A stretch of DNA of 64,000 bases from Streptomyces sp. NRRL WC-3605 (GCF_001509795.1 NZ_LLZN01000127.1:101719-165718); one strand, 5' to 3'; positions 7,615-16,105 are shown, counted from the stretch's first letter. A program made the numbers and translations. The notes: a model not told the origin generated them from the sequence alone.

Positions 7615-7980
7615 TCAGCCCTCGCGGGTCAGCGCGTCCCGCACGGCCTCCTCGGACCGCCCGACCACGGCCGTGCCGTCCTGCGCGGTGATGATGGGGC
7701 GCTGGATCAGCCGGGGATGTCCGGCGAGGGCCGTGACCCACCGGTCCCGGGCGTCCGAGTCCCGCGGCCAGTCCTTGAGCCCGAGCTCCTCGGCGTCGGC
7801 CTCCTGGGTACGGGTGATGTCCCAGGGCTCCAGTCCGAGCCGGTCCAGGACGTCCCGGATCTCGTCCTCGGTCGGGACGTCCTCCAGGTAGCGGCGGACC
7901 GTGTAGTCGGCGCCCTCGGCGTCCAGCAGGGTCAGCGCGCTGCGGCACTTGGAACAGGCCGGGTTGATCCAGATCTCCAT
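7615..7980 (-). CDS. ArsC/Spx-family thiol protein, 121 aa
   Basis: Thioredoxin-fold protein of the ArsC/Spx/YffB superfamily. The N-terminus M-E-I-W-I-N-P-A-C-S-K-C-R-S-A carries a C9-x-x-C12 redox pair in the position of the ArsC catalytic Cys. The A-D-Y-T-V-R-R-Y-L-E-D-V-P-T segment matches the typical 'Y-L-x-x-P' element, and R-P-I-I matches the cis-Pro 'R-P-I' loop. True arsenate reductases use C-x5-R; the C-x-x-C here is closer to redox-sensing or reductase-like members, so arsenate reduction is uncertain. No arsenic genes are nearby. The ATG at 7980 was chosen because homology begins there; the preceding GGGGATA is a modest Shine-Dalgarno. Confidence 0.82.
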   Translation of the reverse strand: MEIWINPACSKCRSALTLLDAEGADYTVRRYLEDVPTEDEIRDVLDRLGLEPWDITRTQEADAEELGLKDWPRDSDARDRWVTALAGHPRLIQRPIITAQDGTAVVGRSEEAVRDALTREG

Positions 7981-8202
7981 GCCGCACAGGGTATCCCCAC
8001 ACCCCCTCTGTTCGATTTCTTGGTCCAGGTGTGCAGATCGCTCGCCAGACGGCTGACGGATCGACAACTTCCGCTCTGACCAGGCTATTTCCTGGACGTC
8101 TGGAACCCCCGCCTGTCAGTGGCGGGCAGTAGACTGGAGTCAGTGTTCGAGAGCGTCACCGGACCCGTCCCGGAGGCGCTCGTCCGCGACAGGAGGATGC
8201 CT

Positions 8203-8529
8203 GTGCCCGCTGCCGCACTGAAGCCGAAGCCCGCCCGCAAACCGACGCGCACCCAGTCCACCGCCCAGCACCCCGTGCTGCTCGACCTGCCGTACGCGCC
8301 CGTGCCGAAGCGGGCGCTGCCGCCGGGCCGGCCCCGCGAGTGGTACATCACGCACAACCGCCGTCTCAAGGCCATGCGCCTCGCGATAGCGCTCCTCGAC
8401 TCGGGCGTCTACCTGCCCGACCAGGCCCGCAACGAGCGGATCCGCAGCGCCGCGGAGACGATCGGCGTGCACCCGCCGTCCGAGACGACCTGCCACATGG
8501 TCCGGGCGCTGATGAGGTACGCCCGGTAG
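8203..8529 (+). CDS. Conserved Streptomyces small basic protein
   Basis: Protein of 108 residues of unknown function. It begins with a Pro/Lys-rich flexible part (A-A-L-K-P-K-P-A-R-K-P-T-R), then a conserved core P-G-R-P-R-E-W-Y-I-T-H-N-R-R-L-K, and ends with helices containing S-G-V-Y-L-P-D-Q-A-R and E-T-T-C-H-M-V-R. The GTG at 8203 lies six bases after a perfect AGGAGG; the ATG at 8197 abuts that AGGAGG and is too close, so GTG is preferred. A TAGACT hexamer at about 8132 could be a -10. The net positive charge and helical C-terminus would suit nucleic-acid binding, but this is speculation. I recall it as widely conserved in the genus. Confidence 0.75.
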   Translation: MPAAALKPKPARKPTRTQSTAQHPVLLDLPYAPVPKRALPPGRPREWYITHNRRLKAMRLAIALLDSGVYLPDQARNERIRSAAETIGVHPPSETTCHMVRALMRYAR

Positions 8530-8790
8530 GCGGTGTCCGCCGGGTGCTTCCGCCGACGGGAGCACCCGGCGTACGTCACCCGTTCGCCGTATCCGGCATG
8601 CGTACGCCCCCCGGCCCGCCTTCACTGCCAGACAGGGGACACGACCGCGTTCGGCACCGAGGGCGGCACCGGGAGGCGCGATGGACAAGGACGGCACACG
8701 GCGGCTGACCGGCCCGGGCGCATCCCGCACGAGGGTGGCCGCGCGGCCCTCACCGCCCCGGACCGCTCCCCTCGGCAGCCGGAGCCCCGC

Positions 8791-10140
8791 ATGACCGCCG
8801 CCGGCAGCCCCGCCGAGCGTGCCGAGCGGGGGCGGGCCGCCCGGCAGCACGTACGCCGCTCCGGCCACGCCGGCTGGGCCCCGCCCTTCGGCCGGCCCGA
8901 CCCGGTCGCCGTACTGGAGCGCCAGGGGCGGGACCGGCTGGCCGAGCTGCTGCCCGTCCGGTACGGGCGGATGGCGTCCTCGCCCTTCGCCTTCCTGCGC
9001 GGCGCCGCCGCCGTGATGGCCGCCGACCTCGCCGCGCTCCCGCACACCGGCCTGACCGTGCAGCTGTGCGGCGACGCCCATCTGCTCAACTTCGGCCTGT
9101 ACGCCTCACCGGAAGGCTCCCTGCTCTTCGACATCGACGACTTCGACGAGACGTTCCCCGGCCCGTTCGAATGGGATGTCAAACGGCTCGCCGCCTCGAT
9201 CGTGGTGGCCGCCCGCGAGAACGGCCACCCGGACGCCAAGGCCGGGCGCGCGGCCCACGAGGCCGTCACCGCGTACCGCACCGCCATGCGTCGGCTCGCC
9301 CCGCTCGGCGAACTCGACGTCTGGTTCACGCGCATCGGCACCGACCAGCTGCTGCCGCTGGCCCGCTCCGCGCGCGACCGGCGCCGCGTCGAGGCCACCC
9401 TCGGCCGGGCCCGCCGGCGCACCAGCCTGCGGGCCTACGGCAAGCTGACCGAGCTCGTGGACGGCCGCCGGCGCATCATCCACGACCCGCCCCTCCTGGA
9501 ACCCGCCGGCGTCTCCGACATGGCCTCCCTGCGCAAGGTCTTCAGCGACTACCGCTCGACCCTCTCCGAGGAACGCCGGCTGCTCCTGGACCGCTACCGG
9601 TTCGTCGACGCGGCCCGCGAGGTCGTCGGCGTCGGCAGCGTCGGCCTGCGCTGCTTCATCGTGCTGCTCACCGGGCGGGACGCCGACGACCCGCTCTTCC
9701 TCCAGATCAAGGAGGCCCGGCAGTCGGTCCTGGAGGAGCACCTTCCGAACGGGCCGTACACCCACCCGGGGCACCGGGTCGTCGCCGGGCAGCGCCTGCT
9801 GCAGGCCGCGAGCGACATCTTCCTCGGCTGGATGTCGGGGCCGCAGGGCCGCGCCTTCTACTGGCGCCGACTGCGGGACATGAAGGGCGGCGCGGACGTC
9901 GCCGGGATGAGCCCGGGGGACCTGCTGGCCTACGCCCGGCTGTGCGGCACCGCCCTCGCACGCGCCCACGCCCGCTCCGGCGACCGCATCGCCATCGCCG
10001 CCTACCTCGGCGCCTCCGACACCTTCGACCGCGCGGTGACCGACTTCGCCTTCGGCTACGCCGACCAGACGGTCACCGACCACACGACGCTGGGCGCCGC
10101 GATCGCGGCGGGAGTGGTCGCGGCGGCGCCGGGCGTGTGA
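8791..10140 (+). CDS. DUF2252 family protein, 449 aa
   Basis: Cytosolic protein of the DUF2252 family, which has features of the protein-kinase/aminoglycoside-phosphotransferase fold. Seen here: G-D-A-H-L-L-N-F-G near residue 95, followed by the acidic I-D-D-F-D-E and W-D-V-K-R-L-A-A-S motifs, resembling the catalytic H-x-D-x(2-4)-N and D-F-D loops of that fold. The N-terminal half has F-L-R-G-A-A. The family is common in actinobacteria; substrate and reaction are not established. The ATG at 8791 has GGAG upstream and the preceding 260 bp reads like non-coding sequence, although the frame stays open further up. It stands alone, without obvious operon partners. Confidence 0.85.
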   Translation: MTAAGSPAERAERGRAARQHVRRSGHAGWAPPFGRPDPVAVLERQGRDRLAELLPVRYGRMASSPFAFLRGAAAVMAADLAALPHTGLTVQLCGDAHLLNFGLYASPEGSLLFDIDDFDETFPGPFEWDVKRLAASIVVAARENGHPDAKAGRAAHEAVTAYRTAMRRLAPLGELDVWFTRIGTDQLLPLARSARDRRRVEATLGRARRRTSLRAYGKLTELVDGRRRIIHDPPLLEPAGVSDMASLRKVFSDYRSTLSEERRLLLDRYRFVDAAREVVGVGSVGLRCFIVLLTGRDADDPLFLQIKEARQSVLEEHLPNGPYTHPGHRVVAGQRLLQAASDIFLGWMSGPQGRAFYWRRLRDMKGGADVAGMSPGDLLAYARLCGTALARAHARSGDRIAIAAYLGASDTFDRAVTDFAFGYADQTVTDHTTLGAAIAAGVVAAAPGV

Positions 10141-10795
10141 CGCCGGACCGGGCCTCAGCACCCGGTCACCCGCGCCTCCGGGCCGGTGGCCGCCGTACGA
10201 CGCGGGGCCGGGGCCGCCTCAGGCGTCCGGCCCCGCGGGAGCGGCCCAGCCGTCCAGGACCGCGTCCACGAACGTCCGCCTGTCCTCCGCGTGGCTCTCG
10301 AACCGCGGGCCCGGCATGTGCCCCGCGCCCCGTACGCCGAACCGCGTGAACCGGGAACGGGCGCTCGGCGCATCCCGCACCGCCCCTGTCCCCTCCGGCA
10401 TCGCCGCGTCCGTCTCCGGCACCCCGAGGACGGCCCGTCCTCGGGCGCTTGCTCCAGGCGCCTGCGCAGACTCAGGTCCTTCTGCTCGCCGGTGCTTGCG
10501 CCGTGCTCCGGGAAGCCGAGGGCCAGGGCAGGACGGCCGCGGGCGAGAGCCCGGTCACGCGCCCCGTTCACGCACCGCGTACGCGCCCCGGGAAAAGGAG
10601 GTGCACGGCGTGTGACCGGATCCCTACCCTGGACACGCGTAACGGAGCAGCCCTCGCCGTTTCCCGCAGGACGGGCGCCACCCCGCGGACTCGGGGCTAC
10701 TCTCTACGGCACCGACGGACGGCTGCCCTCCCCAGCGCCCCGCCGGGGACATCCCGCTCACCGCTCAGACCTACCCACGCCCACGGAGGCCCGTG
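10141..10795. other. 655-bp stretch without an intact gene
   Basis: No full-length gene is convincing here. It holds a possible degraded hydrolase fragment at 10219-10422 (separate entry) and an inverted repeat CGAGGACGG/CCGTCCTCG around 10423-10442 at the fragment's upstream edge. The promoter region of the small membrane protein gene occupies the right part. Codon-position bias is weak in most of it. Confidence 0.5.
10219..10422 (-). pseudogene. Possible remnant of an alpha/beta-hydrolase gene
   Basis: A 67-codon frame ends in G-V-R-G-A-G-H-M-P-G-P-R-F-E, then R-R-T-F-V-D-A-V-L-D-G-W. This looks like the last part of an alpha/beta-hydrolase: the catalytic His in 'G-A-G-H' followed by the final helix. 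No nucleophile elbow or upstream domain can be found in any frame, so if real it is a 3' fragment left by deletion. It could equally be a chance frame; similarity is by eye. Confidence 0.35.
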
Positions 10796-11083
10796 ATGGG
10801 CACCATCGTCATGTCCGGGACCGTCGTCCTGGTGATCCTCGGATTCGGAAACCACGTCTACTGGCTGGCCGCGGTCGCCGTGCTCTTCCTCTACGTCCAG
10901 TACGGCCGTGGCTCCTCCGCGACGAGCGGCGGAGCCGGAGGAGGACCGGCGGCGGGCGGCAGCGCACCGGCCGACTACCGCAGCTACCGCGAGCGCCGCG
11001 ACACGCAGGCCAAGTGGGAGCGCCGCTACCGTCGCGAGCGCCCCCTGGAGGCCCGCCGTCAGGCGCGCGAGAAGGCCAACTGA
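10796..11083 (+). CDS. Small membrane protein, 95 aa
   Basis: Protein of 95 residues of unknown function. The first 40 residues form two hydrophobic stretches (V-V-L-V-I-L-G-F-G and V-Y-W-L-A-A-V-A-V-L-F-L), probably a hairpin or single long membrane segment. After a Gly/Ser/Ala linker comes a highly charged cytosolic tail rich in Arg and Glu (Y-R-E-R-R-D-T-Q-A-K-W-E-R-R). The ATG at 10796 lies six bases after CGGAGG and is preferred over the GTG directly before it. It faces the pspAB-htpX pair across a shared terminator. Confidence 0.75.
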   Translation: MGTIVMSGTVVLVILGFGNHVYWLAAVAVLFLYVQYGRGSSATSGGAGGGPAAGGSAPADYRSYRERRDTQAKWERRYRRERPLEARRQAREKAN

Positions 11084-11085
11084 GA

Positions 11086-11111
11086 CCACCCGCGGTGCTG
11101 ACCGCGGGTGG
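11086..11111. terminator. Bidirectional terminator
   Basis: Perfect 10-bp stem CCACCCGCGG/CCGCGGGTGG with a TGCTGA loop, between the convergent small membrane protein gene and pspAB. Confidence 0.75.
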
Positions 11112-11126
11112 CCGGGGCGTCCCTGG

Positions 11127-11726
11127 TCACAGACCGGGGGCGCCCCACACCGGGAACCAGCGGGAGAGGTCCTGCTCCATCCGCAGGTCGCCCGCCAGCG
11201 CGGCCGTCACCCGCAGCTCCAGCGCGTTGTCCCGCCGCTCCGGCCTGCCGGGCAGCGGGGCGAACGGGTAGAAGGTGCCCCGCTTGTACAGATAGACGAG
11301 GGCGAGACGGCGGCCCGGCTCGCCGTCCTCCTGCGTCCCCTCGAAGCCCGCCAGCGAGCAGAGCAGCTGCGGGCCGAACCCGTTGACCTCCATCGCGCTG
11401 TTCACCGCGTGCAGATCGTTGACCAGGTCCGGCAGCCCGTCGGGGGAGCGCCGGGAGACCAGCCACGAGTAGCCGTAGGCGTCCCGGGTCAGCTCGACCG
11501 GGCGGCCCTCCCGTTCGGCGTCCGCGTCCAGCAGCGCCTGCACCTCCCGGTGCGTCTGCACGAACGCCGCGCCCTCCACCGTCGCGAAGCACACCGCGCC
11601 GTTTCCGGTCGGCCGGAACCCGGTCGCCGCCTCCAGCGTCACGGCCGCCGACGGCAGCCCGAACAGCTGGTCGAGATCGGGCGCGGCCGGCTTGCTGCGG
11701 CCCAGCAGTATGTCCAGCAGCCCCAT
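11127..11726 (-). CDS. pspAB: PspA-associated protein PspAB
   Basis: Cytosolic protein of 199 residues of the PspAB family, which in actinobacteria is usually encoded next to HtpX and named for its association with PspA systems. Recognisable features are the start M-G-L-L-D-I-L-L-G-R-S-K, the L-F-G-L-P-S-A-A-V-T-L element and the C-terminal D-L-S-R-W-F-P-V-W-G-A-P-G-L. No enzymatic motif is visible. I chose the ATG at 11726, which follows the htpX TGA by two bases and has GGAGGGG upstream; a GTG two codons earlier overlaps the htpX stop. The arrangement indicates translational coupling to htpX. It is probably an accessory of membrane-stress handling, a role inferred from family naming and neighbourhood. 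Confidence 0.85.
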   Translation of the reverse strand: MGLLDILLGRSKPAAPDLDQLFGLPSAAVTLEAATGFRPTGNGAVCFATVEGAAFVQTHREVQALLDADAEREGRPVELTRDAYGYSWLVSRRSPDGLPDLVNDLHAVNSAMEVNGFGPQLLCSLAGFEGTQEDGEPGRRLALVYLYKRGTFYPFAPLPGRPERRDNALELRVTAALAGDLRMEQDLSRWFPVWGAPGL

Positions 11727-11728
11727 GC

Positions 11729-12646
11729 TCACACCCCTCCCGGAGTCGTCGCCTCACCCAGCTCGGCGGAGATCCGCCCCAGCTGGTCGAGCCGCTGCTC
11801 CAGGCTCGGGTGGGTGGAGAAGATCCGCGCCAGACCGGGCTCGCGGCCCAGCGCCGGGGTGAAGTAGAACGCGTTGAACGCCTGGGCGGTCCGCAGGTCC
11901 TTCGTCGGGATGCGGGCGAGGTCGCCGGAGACCTTGGTGAGCGCGGAGGCCAGTACCGAGGGCCGTCCGGTGAGCAGCGCCGCGGCCCGGTCGGCGGCCA
12001 GCTCGCGGTACCGGGACAGGGCCCGGATCAGCAGGAAGCTCAGCGCGTACACCGCGGCCGACACACCCATGATGGCGGCGAACACGACCGCCGTGTTCTG
12101 GTCCCGGCGGCCGCCCCCGAAGAGCTGCGAGTAGAAGGCGAACCGTACGACGAGTCCGGCGATCACCCCGAGGAACGAGGCGACGGTGATCACGGCGACG
12201 TCCTTGTGCGCGACGTGCGCCAGTTCGTGCGCGAGGACCCCCTCCAGCTCGTCCCGCTCCAGCCGGCGCAACAGCCCCGTGGTCACGCAGACCACGGCGT
12301 GATCGGCGTTGCGGCCGGTGGCGAAGGCGTTGGGCATCTCCAGGTCGGACACCGCGACCACCGGCTTCGGCATGTCGGCGATGGCGCAGAGCCGGTCGAC
12401 GACGCCGTGCAGCTCGGGGTACTCCTCGCGCTCCACGGGCCGCCCGCGCATCGCGAACAGCGCGACCCGGTCGGAGAACCAGTACTGGGCGCCCAGCAGG
12501 CCGGCGGCGATCACCACGACCAGCACCCAGGACTTCAGCAGCACGATCAGCGCGGCGATGAACGCCACGTACAACAACCCGAGCAGGAACAGCGTGACGC
12601 CCATCCGGGCGGTCAACCGCCGGTCACTGCGGAAGCGGCTCTGCAT
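11729..12646 (-). CDS. htpX: Zinc metalloprotease HtpX
   Basis: Membrane-bound M48 protease that degrades misfolded membrane proteins. The 305-residue protein has two N-terminal membrane segments (residues about 15-60), the zinc motif H-E-L-A-H in V-L-A-H-E-L-A-H-V-A-H-K-D, and two more hydrophobic segments around residues 155-215. The third zinc ligand, Glu, lies in R-Y-R-E-L-A-A-D. The C-terminal I-F-S-T-H-P-S-L-E-Q-R motif is typical. The ATG at 12646 fits the usual HtpX length; a longer frame upstream has no support. It is first in a two-gene unit with pspAB. Start context is a weak GGGATGG. Confidence 0.93.
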   Translation of the reverse strand: MQSRFRSDRRLTARMGVTLFLLGLLYVAFIAALIVLLKSWVLVVVIAAGLLGAQYWFSDRVALFAMRGRPVEREEYPELHGVVDRLCAIADMPKPVVAVSDLEMPNAFATGRNADHAVVCVTTGLLRRLERDELEGVLAHELAHVAHKDVAVITVASFLGVIAGLVVRFAFYSQLFGGGRRDQNTAVVFAAIMGVSAAVYALSFLLIRALSRYRELAADRAAALLTGRPSVLASALTKVSGDLARIPTKDLRTAQAFNAFYFTPALGREPGLARIFSTHPSLEQRLDQLGRISAELGEATTPGGV

Positions 12647-12770
12647 GGTGCACCATCCCGCACTCAGGCACTCGTCCCACTGCCCAGTGTGCACCCGCCC
12701 CTTCCCATGAACGGGTCGCGAGCGCCCCCAGGAGCGGCAAAGCCCCGCACCCCGTCAGGCCGGACACGAC

Positions 12771-13037
12771 CTACGGCGCGGTGAACCGGAAGTAGCCCAG
12801 CAGCAGGATGACGGCGGCGACGCTGCCGAGGACGACGACCGTGGACACCCATCCCGACCGGCGCTGCCGGCGGGCCACATGATCGGGTTCGGGCCGGAAC
12901 GGCACCGGGCCGGGCGGCTCGTGCTTCCACCGCGCGGCGAGCATCCGCGCCCGCGCCGACGGCTCCTTGTGCTCCGCGGCGTCGGCCCACCGGATGTCGA
13001 ACTCACGCTCGTGCTCGTCGTGCCCCGACTCAGCCAT
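12771..13037 (-). CDS. Small C-terminally anchored membrane protein, 88 aa
   Basis: Protein of 88 residues. The first 60 residues are charged and hydrophilic (H-D-E-H-E-R-E-F-D-I-R-W-A-D), followed by R-R-Q-R-R-S-G-W and one membrane segment (V-S-T-V-V-V-L-G-S-V-A-A-V-I-L-L-L-G-Y-F) ending four residues before the C-terminus. This is a tail-anchored layout with the bulk in the cytosol. GGAGG precedes the ATG at 13037. The function is unknown; it sits downstream of glnA beyond a strong terminator, so it is probably transcribed separately. Confidence 0.8.
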   Translation of the reverse strand: MAESGHDEHEREFDIRWADAAEHKEPSARARMLAARWKHEPPGPVPFRPEPDHVARRQRRSGWVSTVVVLGSVAAVILLLGYFRFTAP

Positions 13038-13081
13038 GGCCTCCACCCCCGTGCGATCCCATCCCCCCAGAATAGAACACA

Positions 13082-13124
13082 CGCCCGCGCCCCCACCGTC
13101 CATCGGACAGCGGGGGCGCGGGCG
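13082..13124 (-). terminator. Terminator downstream of glnA
   Basis: A 13-bp perfect stem CGCCCGCGCCCCC/GGGGGCGCGGGCG with a 17-nt loop, starting 27 bp past the glnA stop on the minus strand. Confidence 0.78.
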
Positions 13125-13150
13125 TGAACACTGCTCGGCTCAGGCGCCGA

Positions 13151-14560
13151 TCACACGTCGAAGTACAGCTCGAACTCGTGCGGGTGCGGGCGGAGCTGGA
13201 GCGGGGCGATCTCGTTGGTGCGCTTGAAGTCGATCCACGTCTCGATCAGGTCCGGCGTGAAGACGTCGCCCTGGAGCAGGAACTCGTGGTCGGCCTCCAG
13301 CGAGTCGAGCACCGCGGGGAGCGAGGTCGGGACCTGGGCCACGTTGGCGTGCTCCTCGGGAGCCAGCTCGTAGAGGTCCTTGTCGATCGGCTCGGCCGGC
13401 TCGATCTTGTTCTTGATGCCGTCCAGGCCCGCGAGCAGCAGCGCCGAGAAGGCCAGGTACGGGTTGCCGGAGGAGTCGGGCGCGCGGAACTCGACGCGCT
13501 TGGCCTTCGGGTTGGAGCCCGTGATCGGGATGCGCATCGCGGCGGAGCGGTTGCGCTGCGAGTACACCAGGTTGATCGGCGCCTCGAAGCCCGGGACCAG
13601 GCGGTGGTACGAGTTCACCGTCGGGTTGGTGAAGGCGAGCAGCGACGGGGCGTGCTTGAGGATGCCGCCGATGTAGTAGCGGGCCAGGTCCGACAGGCCC
13701 GCGTAACCGGCCTCGTCGTAGAAGAGCGGCGAGCCGCCCTGCCACAGCGACTGGTGCACGTGCATGCCCGAGCCGTTGTCACCGAAGATCGGCTTCGGCA
13801 TGAAGGTCGCGGTCTTGCCGTTGCGCCAGGCCACGTTCTTCACGATGTACTTGAAGAGCTGGAGGTCGTCGGCCGCGGCGAGCAGCGTGTTGAACTTGTA
13901 GTTGATCTCGGCCTGGCCGGCGGTGCCCACCTCGTGGTGCTGGCGCTCGACCTGCAGGCCGGCCTTGGCCAGCTCCAGGGAGATCTCGGCACGCAGGTCG
14001 GCGAAGTGGTCGACCGGCGGGACCGGGAAGTAGCCGCCCTTGTAGCGGACCTTGTAGCCGCGGTTGTCCTCCAGCGCACCGGTGTTCCAGGCGCCCGCCT
14101 CGGAGTCGATGTGGTAGAAGGACTCGTTCTCCGAGGTGCGGAAGCGCACGCTGTCGAAGACGTAGAACTCGGCCTCGGGACCGAAGAACGCGGTGTCGGC
14201 GATACCCGTCGACGCCAGGTAGGCCTCGGCCTTCTTCGCCACGTTGCGCGGGTCACGGGAGTACTGCTCGCCCGTGATCGGGTCGTGGATGAAGAAGTTG
14301 ATGTTGAGGGTCTTGTCACGGCGGAAGGGGTCCACCCGCGCGGTCGACAGGTCGGCGCGCAGCGCCATGTCGGACTCGTGGATGGCCTGGAAGCCGCGGA
14401 TCGACGAACCGTCGAACGCCAGCTCCTCGTCGGGGTCGAACGCCTCGACGGGCAGCGAGAAGTGCTGCATGACGCCCGGCAGGTCGCAGAAGCGGACGTC
14501 GATGAACTTGACGTCCTCGTCCGCGATGAACTTCTTGGCCTCGTCGGCGTTCTGGAACAT
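13151..14560 (-). CDS. glnA: Glutamine synthetase type I (GlnA)
   Basis: Main ammonium-assimilating enzyme, a cytosolic dodecamer. The 469-residue length and motifs are those of GSI-beta: D-G-S-S-I-R-G-F near residue 54, the metal-binding [11 protein letters not shown], and G-S-G-M-H-V-H-Q-S. The adenylylation loop [11 protein letters not shown] puts Tyr at residue 397, exactly the E. coli site, so activity is likely controlled by GlnE-type adenylylation. The ATG at 14560 follows a perfect AGGAGG. A near-consensus four-half-site GlnR box lies about 100 bp upstream. The divergent neighbour is an RDD protein, a pairing also found in M. tuberculosis glnA1. Confidence 0.98.
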   Translation of the reverse strand: MFQNADEAKKFIADEDVKFIDVRFCDLPGVMQHFSLPVEAFDPDEELAFDGSSIRGFQAIHESDMALRADLSTARVDPFRRDKTLNINFFIHDPITGEQYSRDPRNVAKKAEAYLASTGIADTAFFGPEAEFYVFDSVRFRTSENESFYHIDSEAGAWNTGALEDNRGYKVRYKGGYFPVPPVDHFADLRAEISLELAKAGLQVERQHHEVGTAGQAEINYKFNTLLAAADDLQLFKYIVKNVAWRNGKTATFMPKPIFGDNGSGMHVHQSLWQGGSPLFYDEAGYAGLSDLARYYIGGILKHAPSLLAFTNPTVNSYHRLVPGFEAPINLVYSQRNRSAAMRIPITGSNPKAKRVEFRAPDSSGNPYLAFSALLLAGLDGIKNKIEPAEPIDKDLYELAPEEHANVAQVPTSLPAVLDSLEADHEFLLQGDVFTPDLIETWIDFKRTNEIAPLQLRPHPHEFELYFDV

Positions 14561-14641
14561 CCAGCTCCTCCTACTCCCGACCGTCCCGCCGGGGTGGTAG
14601 ATCGTTCGTGCGGCCAGTGCGGGTGGCACACGCTGCACTCG

Positions 14642-14647
14642 ACCCTA
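14642..14647 (-). promoter_or_regulatory. Candidate -10 hexamer of glnA
   Basis: TAGGGT on the minus strand fits the Streptomyces -10 pattern TAgRRT and lies 10 bases downstream of the last GlnR half-site, the geometry expected for an activator-dependent promoter lacking a good -35. Confidence 0.55.
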
Positions 14648-14657
14648 GGGACGGGTG

Positions 14658-14695
14658 ATTTCTCGGGCGTGACCCATTTGTTTCGCACACGTTAA
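14658..14695 (-). promoter_or_regulatory. GlnR-type binding box upstream of glnA
   Basis: On the minus strand: TTAAC-n6-GAAAC-n6-GTCAC-n6-GAAAT. This is almost exactly the GlnR consensus of two GTnAC-n6-GAAAC units with 11-bp phasing, and is closer to consensus than the glnII copy. It sits in the intergenic region shared with the divergent RDD gene, so that promoter may also feel GlnR. Confidence 0.88.
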
Positions 14696-14758
14696 CCGGA
14701 CATCCCCCCTCTCACCCCTCGTGTCCACATGCCAGAACGAGCCCAGTACCGTGGTGGC

Positions 14759-15226
14759 GTGGACAAGAGGCAAGCAATCGGATCCTGGCTCTCCGGCCCC
14801 CGCGCGGCCGCGGAGGAAGCCGGTGTCGACTTCGGATACCGGGGGGAGCAGCTGGGCCTTCCGCAGGACGGGCCGGGCTCCATCGCCCGCCCCGGACGGC
14901 GGCTCGGCGCCCTGGCCGTGGACTGGGGGCTCTGCGTCCTGATCGCATACGGCCTTCTCACCGACGGCTACGGCCAGGCCACCGGCAACTGGGCGCTGCT
15001 CCTCTTCTTCGCGATGGGCGTGCTGACCGTCGGCACCCTCGGCTTCACCCCCGGCAAGCGCCTCTTCGGGCTGCGCGTGGTCGCCCTGGACAGCGGCACG
15101 GTCAACCCGCTGCGCGCCCTGCTGCGCACGGCCCTGCTCTGCGTCGCCCTCCCGGCCCTGATCTGGGACCGCGACGGCCGCGGCCTCCACGACCGCCTCG
15201 CCGGCACCGTCGAGCTCCGCGCCTAG
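14759..15226 (+). CDS. RDD-family membrane protein, 155 aa
   Basis: Integral membrane protein with an RDD domain. A hydrophilic first 50 residues precede R-P-G-R-R-L-G-A-L-A-V-D-W, the R...D pair that names the family. Two further membrane helices follow, with the intervening conserved G-F-T-P-G-K-R-L-F-G-L-R-V and the terminal R-D-G-R-G-L-H-D-R-L-A-G-T. RDD proteins are small membrane proteins of mostly unknown function, some linked to ion transport. The GTG at 14759 is chosen because TACCGT lies six bases before it with no Shine-Dalgarno, as in leaderless actinobacterial genes. It is divergent from glnA. Confidence 0.87.
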   Translation: MDKRQAIGSWLSGPRAAAEEAGVDFGYRGEQLGLPQDGPGSIARPGRRLGALAVDWGLCVLIAYGLLTDGYGQATGNWALLLFFAMGVLTVGTLGFTPGKRLFGLRVVALDSGTVNPLRALLRTALLCVALPALIWDRDGRGLHDRLAGTVELRA

Positions 15227-15304
15227 GGGGCGTCTTGCCGATCAGGCCGGGTCAGCAAGACACCCCCTGGCTCCACAAAGCCGTAGAGCCCCGCGTACGA
15301 CGAA

Positions 15305-15335
15305 GGGGGCGCCCGGAATCACTCCGGGCGCCCCC
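15305..15335. terminator. Bidirectional terminator
   Basis: A 13-bp perfect stem GGGGGCGCCCGGA/TCCGGGCGCCCCC with an ATCAC loop, followed by TTT on the plus strand, between the convergent RDD and DUF4191 genes. Confidence 0.85.
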
Positions 15336-15358
15336 TTTCTCGTCGGGGTGTGGCGCGG

Positions 15359-16057
15359 TCAGCGCCGGAAGTTGCCCTTCGGCAGCTTCATGCCCTTGGG
15401 CATGGGGCCCTTCGGCAGCGGCATGTTGCTCATCAGGTCGCCCATGGCCTTGAGCCGGTCGTTGGTGGCGGTCACCTGGGGGCCGGTGAGCACGCGCGGC
15501 AGCTTGAGCATGGTGGTTCGCAGCTTCTTCAGCTCGACCTGGCCCTCGCCCGTGCCCACGATCAGGTCGTGCACAGGCACGTCCGCCACGATGCGGTTCA
15601 TCTTCTTCTTCTCGGCGGCCAGCAGGCTCTTCACCCGGTTCGGGTTGCCCTCGGCTACCAGCACGATGCCCGCCTTGCCGACGGCCCGGTGCACCACGTC
15701 CTGGCTGCGGTTCATCGACACCGCGGGGGTGGTCGTCCAGCCTCGGCCGATGTTGTCCAGCACGGCCGCTGCGGCGCCCGGCTGGCCCTCCATCTGGCCG
15801 AAGGCCGCCCGCTCGGCCCGGCGCCCGAACACGATCGCCGTCGCGAGGAAGGCGAGCAGCAGGCCCAGGATGCCGAGATAGATGGGGTGCCCGATCAAGA
15901 AGCCGATCGCGAGGAAGACACCGAAGGTGACGATTCCGACAGCCGCGAGCACAAGACCGATCTTCTTGTCGGCCCTGCGGGTCATCTTGTAGGTCAGAGC
16001 GATCTGCTTGAGTCGCCCGGGGTTCGCAGCGTCCGCTGCCGTGTCCTTCCTCGCCAT
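15359..16057 (-). CDS. DUF4191 membrane protein
   Basis: Membrane protein of 232 residues. A basic N-terminus (K-M-T-R-R-A-D-K-K) precedes two adjacent membrane helices at about residues 32-78. The rest is cytosolic and includes the conserved G-R-G-W-T-T-T-P-A-V and H-R-A-V-G-K-A-G-I-V-L-V-A-E-G motifs and a Met/Pro/Lys-rich tail. In actinobacteria this gene lies beside lipA, as here and in M. tuberculosis (Rv2219), but its role is unknown. The ATG at 16057 has no Shine-Dalgarno; TAGACT lies seven bases upstream, with TCGAAG 17 bases before that, suggesting a leaderless transcript. Confidence 0.9.
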   Translation of the reverse strand: MARKDTAADAANPGRLKQIALTYKMTRRADKKIGLVLAAVGIVTFGVFLAIGFLIGHPIYLGILGLLLAFLATAIVFGRRAERAAFGQMEGQPGAAAAVLDNIGRGWTTTPAVSMNRSQDVVHRAVGKAGIVLVAEGNPNRVKSLLAAEKKKMNRIVADVPVHDLIVGTGEGQVELKKLRTTMLKLPRVLTGPQVTATNDRLKAMGDLMSNMPLPKGPMPKGMKLPKGNFRR

Positions 16058-16105
16058 GCCACGAAGTCTACGTGGCCCCGAGAGCGCCTTCGACGGCGAG
16101 TGGCC

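Noticed and set aside
7615..7980. Arsenate resistance determinant
   Set aside because: C-x-x-C replaces the usual ArsC active-site pattern and no arsR, arsB or acr3 gene is nearby.
8533..8790. Longer N-terminus for the DUF2252 protein
   Set aside because: The open frame upstream is Arg/Pro/Gly-rich without family similarity and lacks a start with a ribosome site.
10155..10571. Minus-strand frame of 138 codons in the gap after the DUF2252 gene
   Set aside because: Arg/Gly/Pro-rich without structure; only the smaller frame ending at 10219 has any family-like sequence.
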